Origin: VAZQ01 sp034669045
GTDB lineage: Bacteria > Pseudomonadota > Alphaproteobacteria > Rhizobiales > Xanthobacteraceae
DNA: 63,614 bases
NCBI GenBank assembly: GCA_034669045.1
Contig: JAXDOD010000109.1
Coordinates: 1-63,614, forward strand
Reading direction: 5' to 3'
How positions within the stretch are numbered: position 1 is the stretch's first letter; each line of letters starts with the position of its first letter. Below are positions 42,696 to 50,666 of this stretch, in pieces. Under the pieces are notes generated by a model. It saw only the letters and a program-made list of their open reading frames with translations. It did no database searches and was not told where the DNA came from. The position numbers were made by a program, and so were the translations under genes.

Positions 42696-42776
42696 CCCGG
42701 ATGAGCGGAGCGAAATCCGGGGACGGTGAGCGCGTTGCACAAATCCCGGATTTCGCTCCGCTCATCCGGGCTACGC
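42692..42776. repeat. REP-like inverted repeat overlapping a stop codon
   Basis: GTAGCCCGGATGAGCGGAGC and GCTCCGCTCATCCGGGCTAC are perfect inverted arms around a 25-base core. The left arm supplies the TAG stop of the methyltransferase. The element separates convergent methyltransferase and Rieske genes and may terminate both. Confidence 0.7.
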
Positions 42777-42779
42777 TTG

Positions 42780-44009
42780 CTACTCCGTCGTCGCCAGCGC
42801 GCCGACACGGACGTGCCGGTTCATCGCTTCGGCAAAGGACGCGCCCGACGGCGCCTTGAAGCGCGCCGAGCGCACCCGGTAGCTCGCGGGATCGGTTCCG
42901 GGCAGCGGCTTGCCGGCAGCATGGTCCTTGAGCGTCTGCAAGAGCAGGCGGCGGATCTTGACGATCGCCGCGTCGCTTCCGCCGAGATGCTCGATGGTGC
43001 GGTCGGCGACCGGGCCCATCGATTCCTGGATGGCGCAATCCTGGATGCCGAGCCCGCGCATGCCGGTGAAGGACTCCCCGCTCGCCTGCAGCGCGCGGTC
43101 GATCAGGTAGTCGTTGCCGCGGTTCTGGACGGCGCGGTCGGTGCCGGGGATGTTCTCGGTGTGGATGCCGCGAAAGCTCCTCGAGCGCGCGAGGTCGGCG
43201 TCGGTCAACGGCCGCGACGGATGGAAGTCGACGCTGTAGAGCATCGTGTTCTCGTCGTCCATCGGCGCCCACACATGCGCGGCCGAGAGCGCGGAGGCGA
43301 TGATCTTGTGGAACGGCATCAGCATCACGTTCGCCGTCCAGAACGTTTCGTCATCCTGCTCGCGGCCGGTCCCGACCACGAATCCGAAATCGGTCGGGAC
43401 CACCTCGTAGGACATCGGGACGTTGTCGAAATGCTTTTCCGCGACGCCCTTGTGCAGGAACGAGAGATGGCTGGTGTCGAAGCCGCCCTCCAGCCCCTGC
43501 AGCCAGTTGCATTCCTGGACATGCCGCGAGCTGTGCCGCTGCGAGGCGGGAATGCGCGTCCATTCCAGGTCGGGGAATTCCGGCTTGTGCTCGGGCGGTC
43601 CCAGATAGGCCCAGACCACGCCGCCGCGCTCCAGGCACGGATAGGCCTTGGCCTTGATCCGCGCCTGGAAGCTGCCGCCCTTGGGCTCGCTCGGCATGTC
43701 GACGCAGTTGCCGTCGATGTCGAACTTCCAGCCGTGATAGACGCAGCGCAGCCCGCAGTCCTCGTTGCGCCCGAAGAACAGCGACGCGGTGCGGTGCGGG
43801 CAGCGCTCGTCCAGAAGCCCGACGCGGCCTTGCGTGTCGCGGAACGCAACCAGGCGCTCGCCCATGAGCTTGACCCGCACCGGCGGCGAGTCGGGCTTGG
43901 CGATGTGGTGCGCGAACGTCGTCGGGATCCAGTAGCGGCGCATCAGCTCGCCCATCGGCGTGCCGGGGCCGACGCGGGTGAGGCGCTCGTTGTCTTCGCG
44001 CGCGAGCAT
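42780..44009 (-). CDS. Rieske non-haem iron aromatic oxygenase (phthalate 4,5-dioxygenase/vanillate demethylase type)
   Basis: 409-residue oxygenase alpha subunit. The [2Fe-2S] Rieske ligands are Cys70/His72 (CPHR) and Cys89/His92 (CVYHGW). The catalytic iron site is Asp178, His181 and His186 in NWLQGLEGGFDTSHLSFLH. It would use electrons from an unlinked reductase to hydroxylate or demethylate an aromatic acid; no reductase gene is seen here. ATG 44009 follows the Bug receptor stop by 9 bp, so the two are co-transcribed. Given the 4,5-dihydroxyphthalate decarboxylase in the window, phthalate dioxygenation is possible, but the genes are 10 kb apart. Confidence 0.92.
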   Translation of the reverse strand: MLAREDNERLTRVGPGTPMGELMRRYWIPTTFAHHIAKPDSPPVRVKLMGERLVAFRDTQGRVGLLDERCPHRTASLFFGRNEDCGLRCVYHGWKFDIDGNCVDMPSEPKGGSFQARIKAKAYPCLERGGVVWAYLGPPEHKPEFPDLEWTRIPASQRHSSRHVQECNWLQGLEGGFDTSHLSFLHKGVAEKHFDNVPMSYEVVPTDFGFVVGTGREQDDETFWTANVMLMPFHKIIASALSAAHVWAPMDDENTMLYSVDFHPSRPLTDADLARSRSFRGIHTENIPGTDRAVQNRGNDYLIDRALQASGESFTGMRGLGIQDCAIQESMGPVADRTIEHLGGSDAAIVKIRRLLLQTLKDHAAGKPLPGTDPASYRVRSARFKAPSGASFAEAMNRHVRVGALATTE

Positions 44010-44018
44010 CAGCGTTTC

Positions 44019-45038
44019 CTACTCCAGTCCCAATATACCCTTCAACCGCGCCACCGTCGCGTCGGGCGTCGCCAGAATTTGTCGCGCCAGCTCCTGCTGC
44101 GCCTGCCATGAGACCGGATGAAGCACCAGGCCGCGCGTGGCGGCATCGGCCCGGAAGGCCGGATCCGCCATGGTCTTGCTCCAGGCCTCGCGCAGCGCCG
44201 CCAGCCGGTCCGGCGGGATGTCGCCGAATGCGATCCAGGCGCGGCCCAGCGCCGCCGAGCCCGCGAGCAGCGGGATCAGCGCGCGGTCGTCGGGCGACGC
44301 CACCAGCTCGGAGAGCGCCGGCACGTCCGGCAGATCGGGCTCGCGTTCCATCGCGATGGTAATGAGATTGTTGATCAGGCTCTTCTCGACCCAGCTCTTC
44401 TTGGCGGCGGCGATCGTCGGCCAGGACGCGGCGCTGCCGTGCAGCTCGCCCCGCTCCATGGCGAGATGGATGAGGTTGATGCCCTGATAGCCGATCACCG
44501 GGCGGAATTTCGTGCCGAGCATGCTGTTGAGGACGACGGGGATGATGTAGGTCTGGCCGGATTTCCCGGTCGACCCCATCAGCACCTCCCGGCGCTTGGC
44601 GTCGTCGAGCGACTGGACGCCACTCGCCTTCATGACGCTGACTGTCGTGCGCGTCACGTCGGCGCCACCGAGGTAGTGGGCCGTGGCGGCGTCGTACTTG
44701 ACCGCCTGCACGCCGAGGCGGGCGTTGAAGATCAGGTCCTGCAGCGGCAGGGCGATCGCGGTGCCGTCACGCGGCGCGACGTTGTAGAGATAATTCGCCG
44801 CCTGATTGCCGCCGGCGCCGAGCATGTACTGAATGACAACGGTGGGATTGCCCGGGATATGCTTCTTGATGCGCGCCGTGATGAGCTGCGCATAGGCGCC
44901 GTGGGCGCCGCCGGCTTCGCCCGCGCTGACCAGGGTGACGATCTTGTCCCTGTAGAAGTCCGCAACGGCATCGGCCTGCGCGGGCGCCGCCCAAAGCGCG
45001 CAGGCCGCCGCCAATGGCACAATCGCACCGCGATTCAT
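44019..45038 (-). CDS. TctC/Bug-family periplasmic solute-binding receptor (long subtype)
   Basis: 339-residue receptor with signal peptide MNRGAIVPLAAACALWAAPA cleaved near AQADA. DAVADFYRDKIVTLVSAGEAGGAHG, NPTVVIQYMLGAGGNQAANYLYNVAPRDG and AMERGELHGS match the DFYxGK subtype, though the first loop reads SAGEAGGAHG rather than PPGGGYD, hinting at a different ligand. It lies directly upstream of the Rieske oxygenase in the same operon, so I infer an aromatic acid ligand. Confidence 0.88.
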   Translation of the reverse strand: MNRGAIVPLAAACALWAAPAQADAVADFYRDKIVTLVSAGEAGGAHGAYAQLITARIKKHIPGNPTVVIQYMLGAGGNQAANYLYNVAPRDGTAIALPLQDLIFNARLGVQAVKYDAATAHYLGGADVTRTTVSVMKASGVQSLDDAKRREVLMGSTGKSGQTYIIPVVLNSMLGTKFRPVIGYQGINLIHLAMERGELHGSAASWPTIAAAKKSWVEKSLINNLITIAMEREPDLPDVPALSELVASPDDRALIPLLAGSAALGRAWIAFGDIPPDRLAALREAWSKTMADPAFRADAATRGLVLHPVSWQAQQELARQILATPDATVARLKGILGLE

Positions 45039-45074
45039 GGTCCGGCGCTCCGGGATCTATGACGCCTGCAACAG

Positions 45075-46073
45075 CTACCCGGCGGGATGAGCGCGTTCGT
45101 AGGCGTCGATGATCTCGCCGCCGGTGGCGAACCAGACGCGCTCCTGCTTTTTCATCTCGGCGAGCGCGCGCTCGAAGTATTTGATGCGCAACGGCTGGCC
45201 GGAGATCATGGGATGCAGCGGGATGCCCATGACCCTCGGCTGCTTCGCGCTGTCGGCGTAGAGCGTCTCGAACTGATCGAGCACGGAGCGGTAGTATTGC
45301 TCGCCGGTATAGCCCTTCCTCATGTAGAGCGAGATGTCGTTGATCTCCATGCAGTAGGGGATCGCGGTCATCTTTCCCTTCTTGACCTTCATCGGGTAGG
45401 GCTGATCGTCATTGTTCCAGTCGCCGCAATAGGTGACACCCTCCTCGGCCAGGATGTCGAGGGTGTTGTAGGTCTGGGTCAAGCCGGTGCCGAGCCAGCC
45501 GCGCGGCTTTCGGCCGGTGGCCTTCTCGATGGTCTTGAGGACGTGCTGGATGACCTCTTTTTCCTTTTCCGGATTGAGGCCGGCCAGGTTTTCGCTGTTG
45601 GTGGTGCCGTGGCCCATGAACTCCCAGCCGCGCTTCATCATCTCGTCCATGACCTTGGGGAAGGTCTCGCAGACCTGCGAATTCAGCGCGACGGTGGCCT
45701 TGACGCCGGCCGCATCCAGCACGTCGGCAAGACGCCACAGGCCCACTCTCATGCCGTACTCGCGCCAGGCGTAGTTGATCACGTCCGGGACGCGGTTCGA
45801 GGGATTTGGCGATACGCCCGTGCCGACGGGTGAATCGTAATGCCAGACCTCCACGTTGGGAGCGATCCAGACGGCAAGGGTCTTGTTGCCCGGCCAGGCG
45901 AACGGCTTGCGCTCGTGGATGAAGGTGTCGTCATAGCGGTTCGACCGCCGCATCGGGCCAAAGGTCTGGGCGTAGGCGGCGACGGGGCCGAAGCCCGACA
46001 TCGGGAGACCTGTCGTCCCCGCCAGGACGAGACTCTTCCTGATGAATTCCCTGCGATCGTGAACCTGCTGCAT
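45075..46073 (-). CDS. Tat-exported polysaccharide deacetylase-fold protein
   Basis: 332-residue protein with a twin-arginine signal (DRREFIRKSLVLAG) at residues 6-20. The NodB-like fold shows AVWIAPNVEVWHYD in place of the TFDDG motif and GHGTTNSENLAG as the H-x3-H-like region near 153; PLHPMISGQPLRIKYFERAL closes the barrel. It resembles PuuE-type allantoinases and peptidoglycan or polysaccharide deacetylases with altered metal motifs. ATG 46073 has GGAGGAGAG. It lies 36 bp upstream of the receptor gene and is probably the first gene of the receptor/Rieske operon. Confidence 0.82.
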   Translation of the reverse strand: MQQVHDRREFIRKSLVLAGTTGLPMSGFGPVAAYAQTFGPMRRSNRYDDTFIHERKPFAWPGNKTLAVWIAPNVEVWHYDSPVGTGVSPNPSNRVPDVINYAWREYGMRVGLWRLADVLDAAGVKATVALNSQVCETFPKVMDEMMKRGWEFMGHGTTNSENLAGLNPEKEKEVIQHVLKTIEKATGRKPRGWLGTGLTQTYNTLDILAEEGVTYCGDWNNDDQPYPMKVKKGKMTAIPYCMEINDISLYMRKGYTGEQYYRSVLDQFETLYADSAKQPRVMGIPLHPMISGQPLRIKYFERALAEMKKQERVWFATGGEIIDAYERAHPAG

Positions 46074-46241
46074 GGCGCTCTCCTCCGTCCGCGGATTTTG
46101 GGCGATAGTGTCCTAAGTTCGCCGGTCCGCAAAGCGGCGAATGGCGCGGCATCCTGACCGGGGTTCGACGTCCCCCCGCACAGGCTTGCTCCAACGGCAG
46201 GGCGACCCTACCATCGTTCGGGTTGGAAAAAATTGCGCGAC

Positions 46242-47183
46242 ATGACCAAGGACCTTGCGGCCCACACGATCGAGCTCAAACTGACCGACCCGCCGCCGCC
46301 GGAGCTGGCGGTCGGCGCCGACGTCGTGTTGAAGGTCGCGGTGTGGTGTCCTTCCGGATGCGACCTGCGCGGCCTGCCGGTCACGGTCACGGATCAAGAC
46401 GGTGTGCTGCTGGCGAGCGGGCTTGCGGCCGGCGATTGCGCAGGCCGTGACAGCGCGGAGATTGCGCTGCAGGCGCCGCGCCGCCTCGGCGAATTCGTCT
46501 GGACCGTGCATGGTCCGGCGCACCAGACCGCGGCCGTCCGTCATGAGGGGAGCACGCTCGCGATCGCCTTCCGCACCTTGCCCCAAGGCACCAGCCTGGC
46601 GGTGTGGGACATCCCGTCGCCGGTGGTGACCGGCGCGCGCTTCGCCATCAAGGTCGGAGCCAAATCGGCGGCCGGGCAGGAGCTGCGCGGCGCCAGGATC
46701 GAGATCCGCGACGACACCGGCGCGACTGTCGCGCAGTCCATGCTGGGCGGCACGCCGTGGCCGGACACGAGCGCCTTGTATTGGACCGAGGTCGAGCTGA
46801 GCGCGCCGGCACACGAAGGCCTCGGCGCATGGCGCGCAACATTCGCGGCGAGCGAACTGGAGCTTCCTCACGACGCTTCGTCATCCACGTTCAGCGTCGC
46901 CGTGGTGCGGCCGCCTGAGCATCGGCTCACGGTCAAAGTCGTCGAAAGGGAAACCGCCAACCCGGTCGAGAACGCGATCGTGCGGGCGGGTGCTTTTCGA
47001 GCGACGACGAATCCCGGCGGCCTGGCGCAGGTTGCCATGCCCAAGGGCACGTTCGACCTCGCGATCTGGAAGGTCGGCTACGAGGCGCCGGTCAGGACCG
47101 TCGTGATCGAGGACGACATGACCGTCGAAGTCGAGGTCCTGACCCTGCCGGAAGAGGATCCGGACGCGGTCTGGACGATGTAG
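46242..47183 (+). CDS. Uncharacterised protein with duplicated beta-sandwich domains and a carboxypeptidase-regulatory-like C-terminus
   Basis: 313 residues, no signal peptide or membrane helix. Two tandem Ig-like units are visible: residues about 25-115 and 130-222 share the pattern G-x-VxKV...DLRG..VxIxD..G..VA...W..EVxLxAP...G.W. Residues 227-300 (HRLTVKVVERETANPVENAIVRA...GGLAQVAMPKG) form a carboxypeptidase-regulatory-like beta domain, and the tail is acidic (EEDPDAVWTM). ATG 46242 is used; a TTG three codons upstream also fits. It is convergent with the cysNH gene. I do not recognise the family. It may be a binding or scaffold protein in the cytosol. Confidence 0.7.
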   Translation: MTKDLAAHTIELKLTDPPPPELAVGADVVLKVAVWCPSGCDLRGLPVTVTDQDGVLLASGLAAGDCAGRDSAEIALQAPRRLGEFVWTVHGPAHQTAAVRHEGSTLAIAFRTLPQGTSLAVWDIPSPVVTGARFAIKVGAKSAAGQELRGARIEIRDDTGATVAQSMLGGTPWPDTSALYWTEVELSAPAHEGLGAWRATFAASELELPHDASSSTFSVAVVRPPEHRLTVKVVERETANPVENAIVRAGAFRATTNPGGLAQVAMPKGTFDLAIWKVGYEAPVRTVVIEDDMTVEVEVLTLPEEDPDAVWTM

Positions 47184-47219
47184 TGCCCGGCTTCGTCACG
47201 GCGGCCTCGCGCGCTGTCG

Positions 47220-49334
47220 TCATTTTGACGCCGGCGAACGCGGCTTCGTCGTGTGCAGCCCGCATTCTTTTTTGGCCTCCTGCTCCCACCACCAGCGGCC
47301 CGCGCGCTCCGGCTCGCCTGCTGCGATGGCGCGCGTGCAGGGCGCGCAGCCGATCGAGGCAAACCCTTTGGCGTGCAGCGGGTTGATGGGAATTTGATTG
47401 CCGAGCGCGAAGGCCTGGACGGCGTCGCGGTCCCAATCCAACAGCGGGCTGAGCTTGAGCAGATCGCGCTCGACGTCGGCCGTGACCAGCCCGGTGTCCT
47501 GCCGGTCGCTCGACTGATCCGCCCGCAGCCCCACGATCCAACCTGCCGCGCCCGCCAGCGCGCGGTTCAGCGGCTCGACCTTGCGAACGTAGCAGCAGGC
47601 AGAACGAGCCTCGCGCGACTGGTAGAACCCATTGATCCCGTGCTTCTCGACCAAGGCTTCCAGGTTCGTATGCTGCGGATAAACCGCCCGAATGCGACGG
47701 CCATAGCGACGTTCCGTTTCCGCCCACAGGTCGTATGTCTCGGGAAAGAGGCGGCCGGTATCAAGAGTGGTGATGTCGACGTCGATCGCATGCTCGCAAA
47801 GCAGATGGGTGATGACCTGGTCTTCGAGGCCGAAGCTGGTCGTGAACACGAGCTTGCCGGCGACCTCCGAGCGAAACTGCGCGATGCGCTCGACCGCGGG
47901 CAGCTTGGCCAAAAGACGTGCAAGACGCGCTGCCTGCGAACCGCGGTCTGTCCGCCCCGGACCGACCTCGTCGGCGCCCTGGTCATCCGACGCAACGGCA
48001 CCCTTCGACACGGCGGCGGCCGCAGGCCTGCGGCGGCGATCTTCACCATCGATGGAGAGGACCAGCCCGCCGCCCGCAATCCTGCCGGCCAGGTCGAGCA
48101 CGACCCGCCCGGTCCGCGGGTTGGTCGCGTAGATATCGGCGGCAATCGGCTGGGAGAGCGAGATTTCAATTTCACCGACGTGGTTCTGGGCGATCACCCC
48201 GGCTTCGATCGGCGACAGCAGGCCGGGATCCACCGCATTGTCGATCAGGGCGATCGTGCCCCGGCACTCCGCCGTCCCGATCCGCAGGGTAACGGTATCT
48301 CCGGCCGTCAGCGGATTTTCGTGCAGCCAGAACACGCGGGCGCGCAAGCGGCGAATGGCTTTCGGTGGCGCGCTCGCCAATGAAATCAAGTCGCCGCGAT
48401 TGACGAAGACCTGGCGGTCCAGCGTTATGCCGATCGACTGACCCGCATCGGCTTCTCGCGGCACGCGCGACTCGTCGGGAACCGGCCAAGCCTCGATCGA
48501 CTGCACGCGCGCCGTCGTGCCGCGCGGCATGACCACGATGTCGTCGCCGACCACGACCCGCCCGGTCTCGACCCGTCCGGCAACGATCCGCCGATCGTCG
48601 AACTTGTAGACCGCCTGCACCGGAATACGCAGCGGCAGTTCGGCGGCCGGCCGCGCCGGCGAAAATCTCTCCAGCACCTCCAGCACGGTCGGCCCCGTAT
48701 GCCACGCGATGGCGGGCGTGTGCTTGGCGACGCCGTCTCCGTTTCGTGCAGAGATGGGAATGATCGCGGTCGCGGTCATGCCAAGGCTCGAAAGATGGTT
48801 CACGATTTCGGATTCGATCTCGTGAAAGCGGCTTTCCTCGAAATTGACGCGGTCCATCTTGTTGACGACGACGGCGATCTGATGAATCCCGAGCAGATGC
48901 AGCAAATAGCCGTGGCGCCGGGTCTGGTCGCGCACCCCTTCGGCGGCATCGATCATGAGCAGAGCCGCGTCTGCCTGCGCGGCGCCCGTGATCATGTTGC
49001 GCAGGAATTCGGCGTGGCCGGGCGCGTCGATCAGCACCACATCGCGCGAGGACGTTCGGAAGCGAATTTGACTGGTGTCGAGCGTGATGCCTTGGTCACG
49101 CTCGGTCTGCAACGCGTCGAGGAGGAACGACCATTCGAACGGCATGCCGCGGCGGCTGCTGAAAGCCTTGAGCGATTCCAGCTTGCCGTCGGGCAAATTT
49201 CCGGTCTCGTGGAGCAAACGCCCTATCAGCGTTGATTTCCCATGATCGACGTGGCCGACGATGACGGTGCGGACGAGGGGGCGGCCATGAGTGGCTTGCT
49301 CTCGGGTGGATTTTTGCGTGACGAGGATGTTCAT
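47220..49334 (-). CDS. cysNH: CysN-CysH fusion: sulfate adenylyltransferase GTPase subunit fused to APS/PAPS reductase
   Basis: 704-residue, single uninterrupted frame. Residues 1-430 are CysN: G1 loop GHVDHGKS at 27-34, QGITLD at 81-86, DAPGH at 103-107 and NKMD at 158-161, then beta-barrel domains. A basic-acidic linker (430-470) leads to CysH: TTSFGLED at 498-505, the cluster cysteines CC at 580-581, C663 and C666 in GCAPC, and the catalytic ECGLH with Cys691. The two CC/CxxC pairs indicate an [4Fe-4S] APS reductase. CysN with CysD makes APS from sulfate and ATP; CysH reduces it to sulfite. CysN is usually fused to CysC, not CysH. It lies 30 bp after cysD. Confidence 0.93.
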   Translation of the reverse strand: MNILVTQKSTREQATHGRPLVRTVIVGHVDHGKSTLIGRLLHETGNLPDGKLESLKAFSSRRGMPFEWSFLLDALQTERDQGITLDTSQIRFRTSSRDVVLIDAPGHAEFLRNMITGAAQADAALLMIDAAEGVRDQTRRHGYLLHLLGIHQIAVVVNKMDRVNFEESRFHEIESEIVNHLSSLGMTATAIIPISARNGDGVAKHTPAIAWHTGPTVLEVLERFSPARPAAELPLRIPVQAVYKFDDRRIVAGRVETGRVVVGDDIVVMPRGTTARVQSIEAWPVPDESRVPREADAGQSIGITLDRQVFVNRGDLISLASAPPKAIRRLRARVFWLHENPLTAGDTVTLRIGTAECRGTIALIDNAVDPGLLSPIEAGVIAQNHVGEIEISLSQPIAADIYATNPRTGRVVLDLAGRIAGGGLVLSIDGEDRRRRPAAAAVSKGAVASDDQGADEVGPGRTDRGSQAARLARLLAKLPAVERIAQFRSEVAGKLVFTTSFGLEDQVITHLLCEHAIDVDITTLDTGRLFPETYDLWAETERRYGRRIRAVYPQHTNLEALVEKHGINGFYQSREARSACCYVRKVEPLNRALAGAAGWIVGLRADQSSDRQDTGLVTADVERDLLKLSPLLDWDRDAVQAFALGNQIPINPLHAKGFASIGCAPCTRAIAAGEPERAGRWWWEQEAKKECGLHTTKPRSPASK

Positions 49335-49364
49335 GGTTTCAACGATGCTCTGGTTGGCAGGTGA

Positions 49365-50159
49365 CTAGAGATAGCCGGCGCTGCGCAGGCGCTCGAACGC
49401 ATCTTCGGATTCGTGGTCCATTGCGCGGCCGGAGCGTTCCGGTGTCCGGGTAATTTCAAGTTCGGCGATGATTTCATCGATGGTGGCGGCCTGCGACGGC
49501 ACCGGGGAGGTGATGTCGGCGTCGCCAAGCGAACGGTAGCGCTTTCCATCGCGGGCCAGGTACAGCGGGATGATGGGGATTCCCTCGCGCCGCGTGTAGG
49601 CCCAGATATCCAATTCGGTCCAATGCAGGATGGGGTGGACTCGAAGATGGGCTCCCGGTGGCGGCGCGGCGTTGAACTGGTCCCAGAACTCCGGCGGCTG
49701 ATCGCGGACATCCCATCCGCCTTCCAGCCCGCGCGGCGAGAACACCCTCTCCTTGGCGCGTGTCGGTTCCTCGTCGCGGCGAATGCCCGCGATGAGCCCA
49801 TCGAACCCATACTTCGCGAGCGCGAGCTGCAATCCTTCAGTCTTGCGCGCGGCCGAACGCGCCGCCGGCGGCAAGGTCGGGTCGACCACATCGATCGAGG
49901 GACATAGTTCGACTTTGAGGTCGAGATCCCATTCGACCGCATAGCGTTCACGGAACGCGTACATCTCCGGAAATTTCTTGCCGGTGTCGACGTGCAGCAC
50001 GGGGAACGGGACGCGGCCGAAAAAAGCTTTGCGCGCGATCCAGATCATCACATTGGAGTCTTTGCCGAGCGACCACAGCAGCGCGACGCGCTTGAGGCGA
50101 GCGAATGCCTCGCGAAAAATGAAGATGCTCTGCGCCTCGAGATCGTCCAGCCGGTCCAT
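49365..50159 (-). CDS. cysD: Sulfate adenylyltransferase subunit 2 (CysD)
   Basis: 264-residue PP-loop ATPase that adenylates sulfate together with CysN. Signature: RVALLWSLGKDSNVMIWIARKAF with the SLGKDS PP-loop at 30-35, FPVLHVDTGKKFPEMYAFRE, and GIRRDEEPTRAKERVFSPRG. Usual length is about 300; this is slightly shorter but complete. ATG 50159 has GGAG upstream; a GTG at 50168 is an alternative. It is the first gene of the cysD-cysNH operon and is divergent from the sulfate transporter over a 507-bp intergenic region. Confidence 0.93.
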   Translation of the reverse strand: MDRLDDLEAQSIFIFREAFARLKRVALLWSLGKDSNVMIWIARKAFFGRVPFPVLHVDTGKKFPEMYAFRERYAVEWDLDLKVELCPSIDVVDPTLPPAARSAARKTEGLQLALAKYGFDGLIAGIRRDEEPTRAKERVFSPRGLEGGWDVRDQPPEFWDQFNAAPPPGAHLRVHPILHWTELDIWAYTRREGIPIIPLYLARDGKRYRSLGDADITSPVPSQAATIDEIIAELEITRTPERSGRAMDHESEDAFERLRSAGYL

Positions 50160-50666
50160 GCGTGTCACTCCAGGCCCGTTGCCGGCGCGACGGACAAACC
50201 GTGGCTGTCTCGCGGAACAAAAAGCCGTCCGGAAGCATTCGAGTTCGGCGCCAAAGCGGGCGCGCGGTCGAATGTTTCGGCCAAGAAAAGAAATGACCTC
50301 GTTTGGCCCAATACTGTACCGATTTCTTCCAAGACACCGCTTCCACTTAGTAGAATATTATTCTGTTTGCATCGCAGATCATCTTTGTATATGGAAAATC
50401 ATTCTCGTCAACCCGGAAATTCCATCGAATGAGGCTGCCGTCCTGCTTTGCGCGTCCTGACCGTATTTGAGGCACAACAAGGGACAGGCGCCGGAAAACA
50501 AAGCAGACGAAACGGGCATATCCTCGAAATCAAATACGAGAGAACCGTTGTGTTCAGTATCGCCGAAAATAATAAACTGGTTTTGTTGACCGCCAACTTG
50601 GTTGCGGCGCAGCATTAGCGTTCATGGTGACGAAAATTCGTCCGTCACGAAGGTATGGAGGTTTCA
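50160..50666. promoter_or_regulatory. Divergent sulfate-regulon intergenic region
   Basis: This 507-bp gap between cysD and sbp is more AT-rich than its surroundings and should carry both promoters. It holds a perfect 6-1-6 inverted repeat AGAATATTATTCT at 50352-50364, a plausible site for a CysB-type LysR regulator. A second stretch near 50625-50647 contains GTGACG and CGTCAC arms just before the sbp ribosome site. No convincing small gene or RNA is visible. Confidence 0.55.

Noticed and set aside
47220..49334. CysN-CysH junction as a frameshift artefact
   Set aside because: The frame is continuous through the linker and both domains end and begin where expected, so a shift is not needed; a missed stop can only be excluded by re-sequencing.
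50379..50615. Small 78-residue frame in the cysD-sbp gap
   Set aside because: No ribosome site, no recognisable pattern, and it lies across the expected promoter region.
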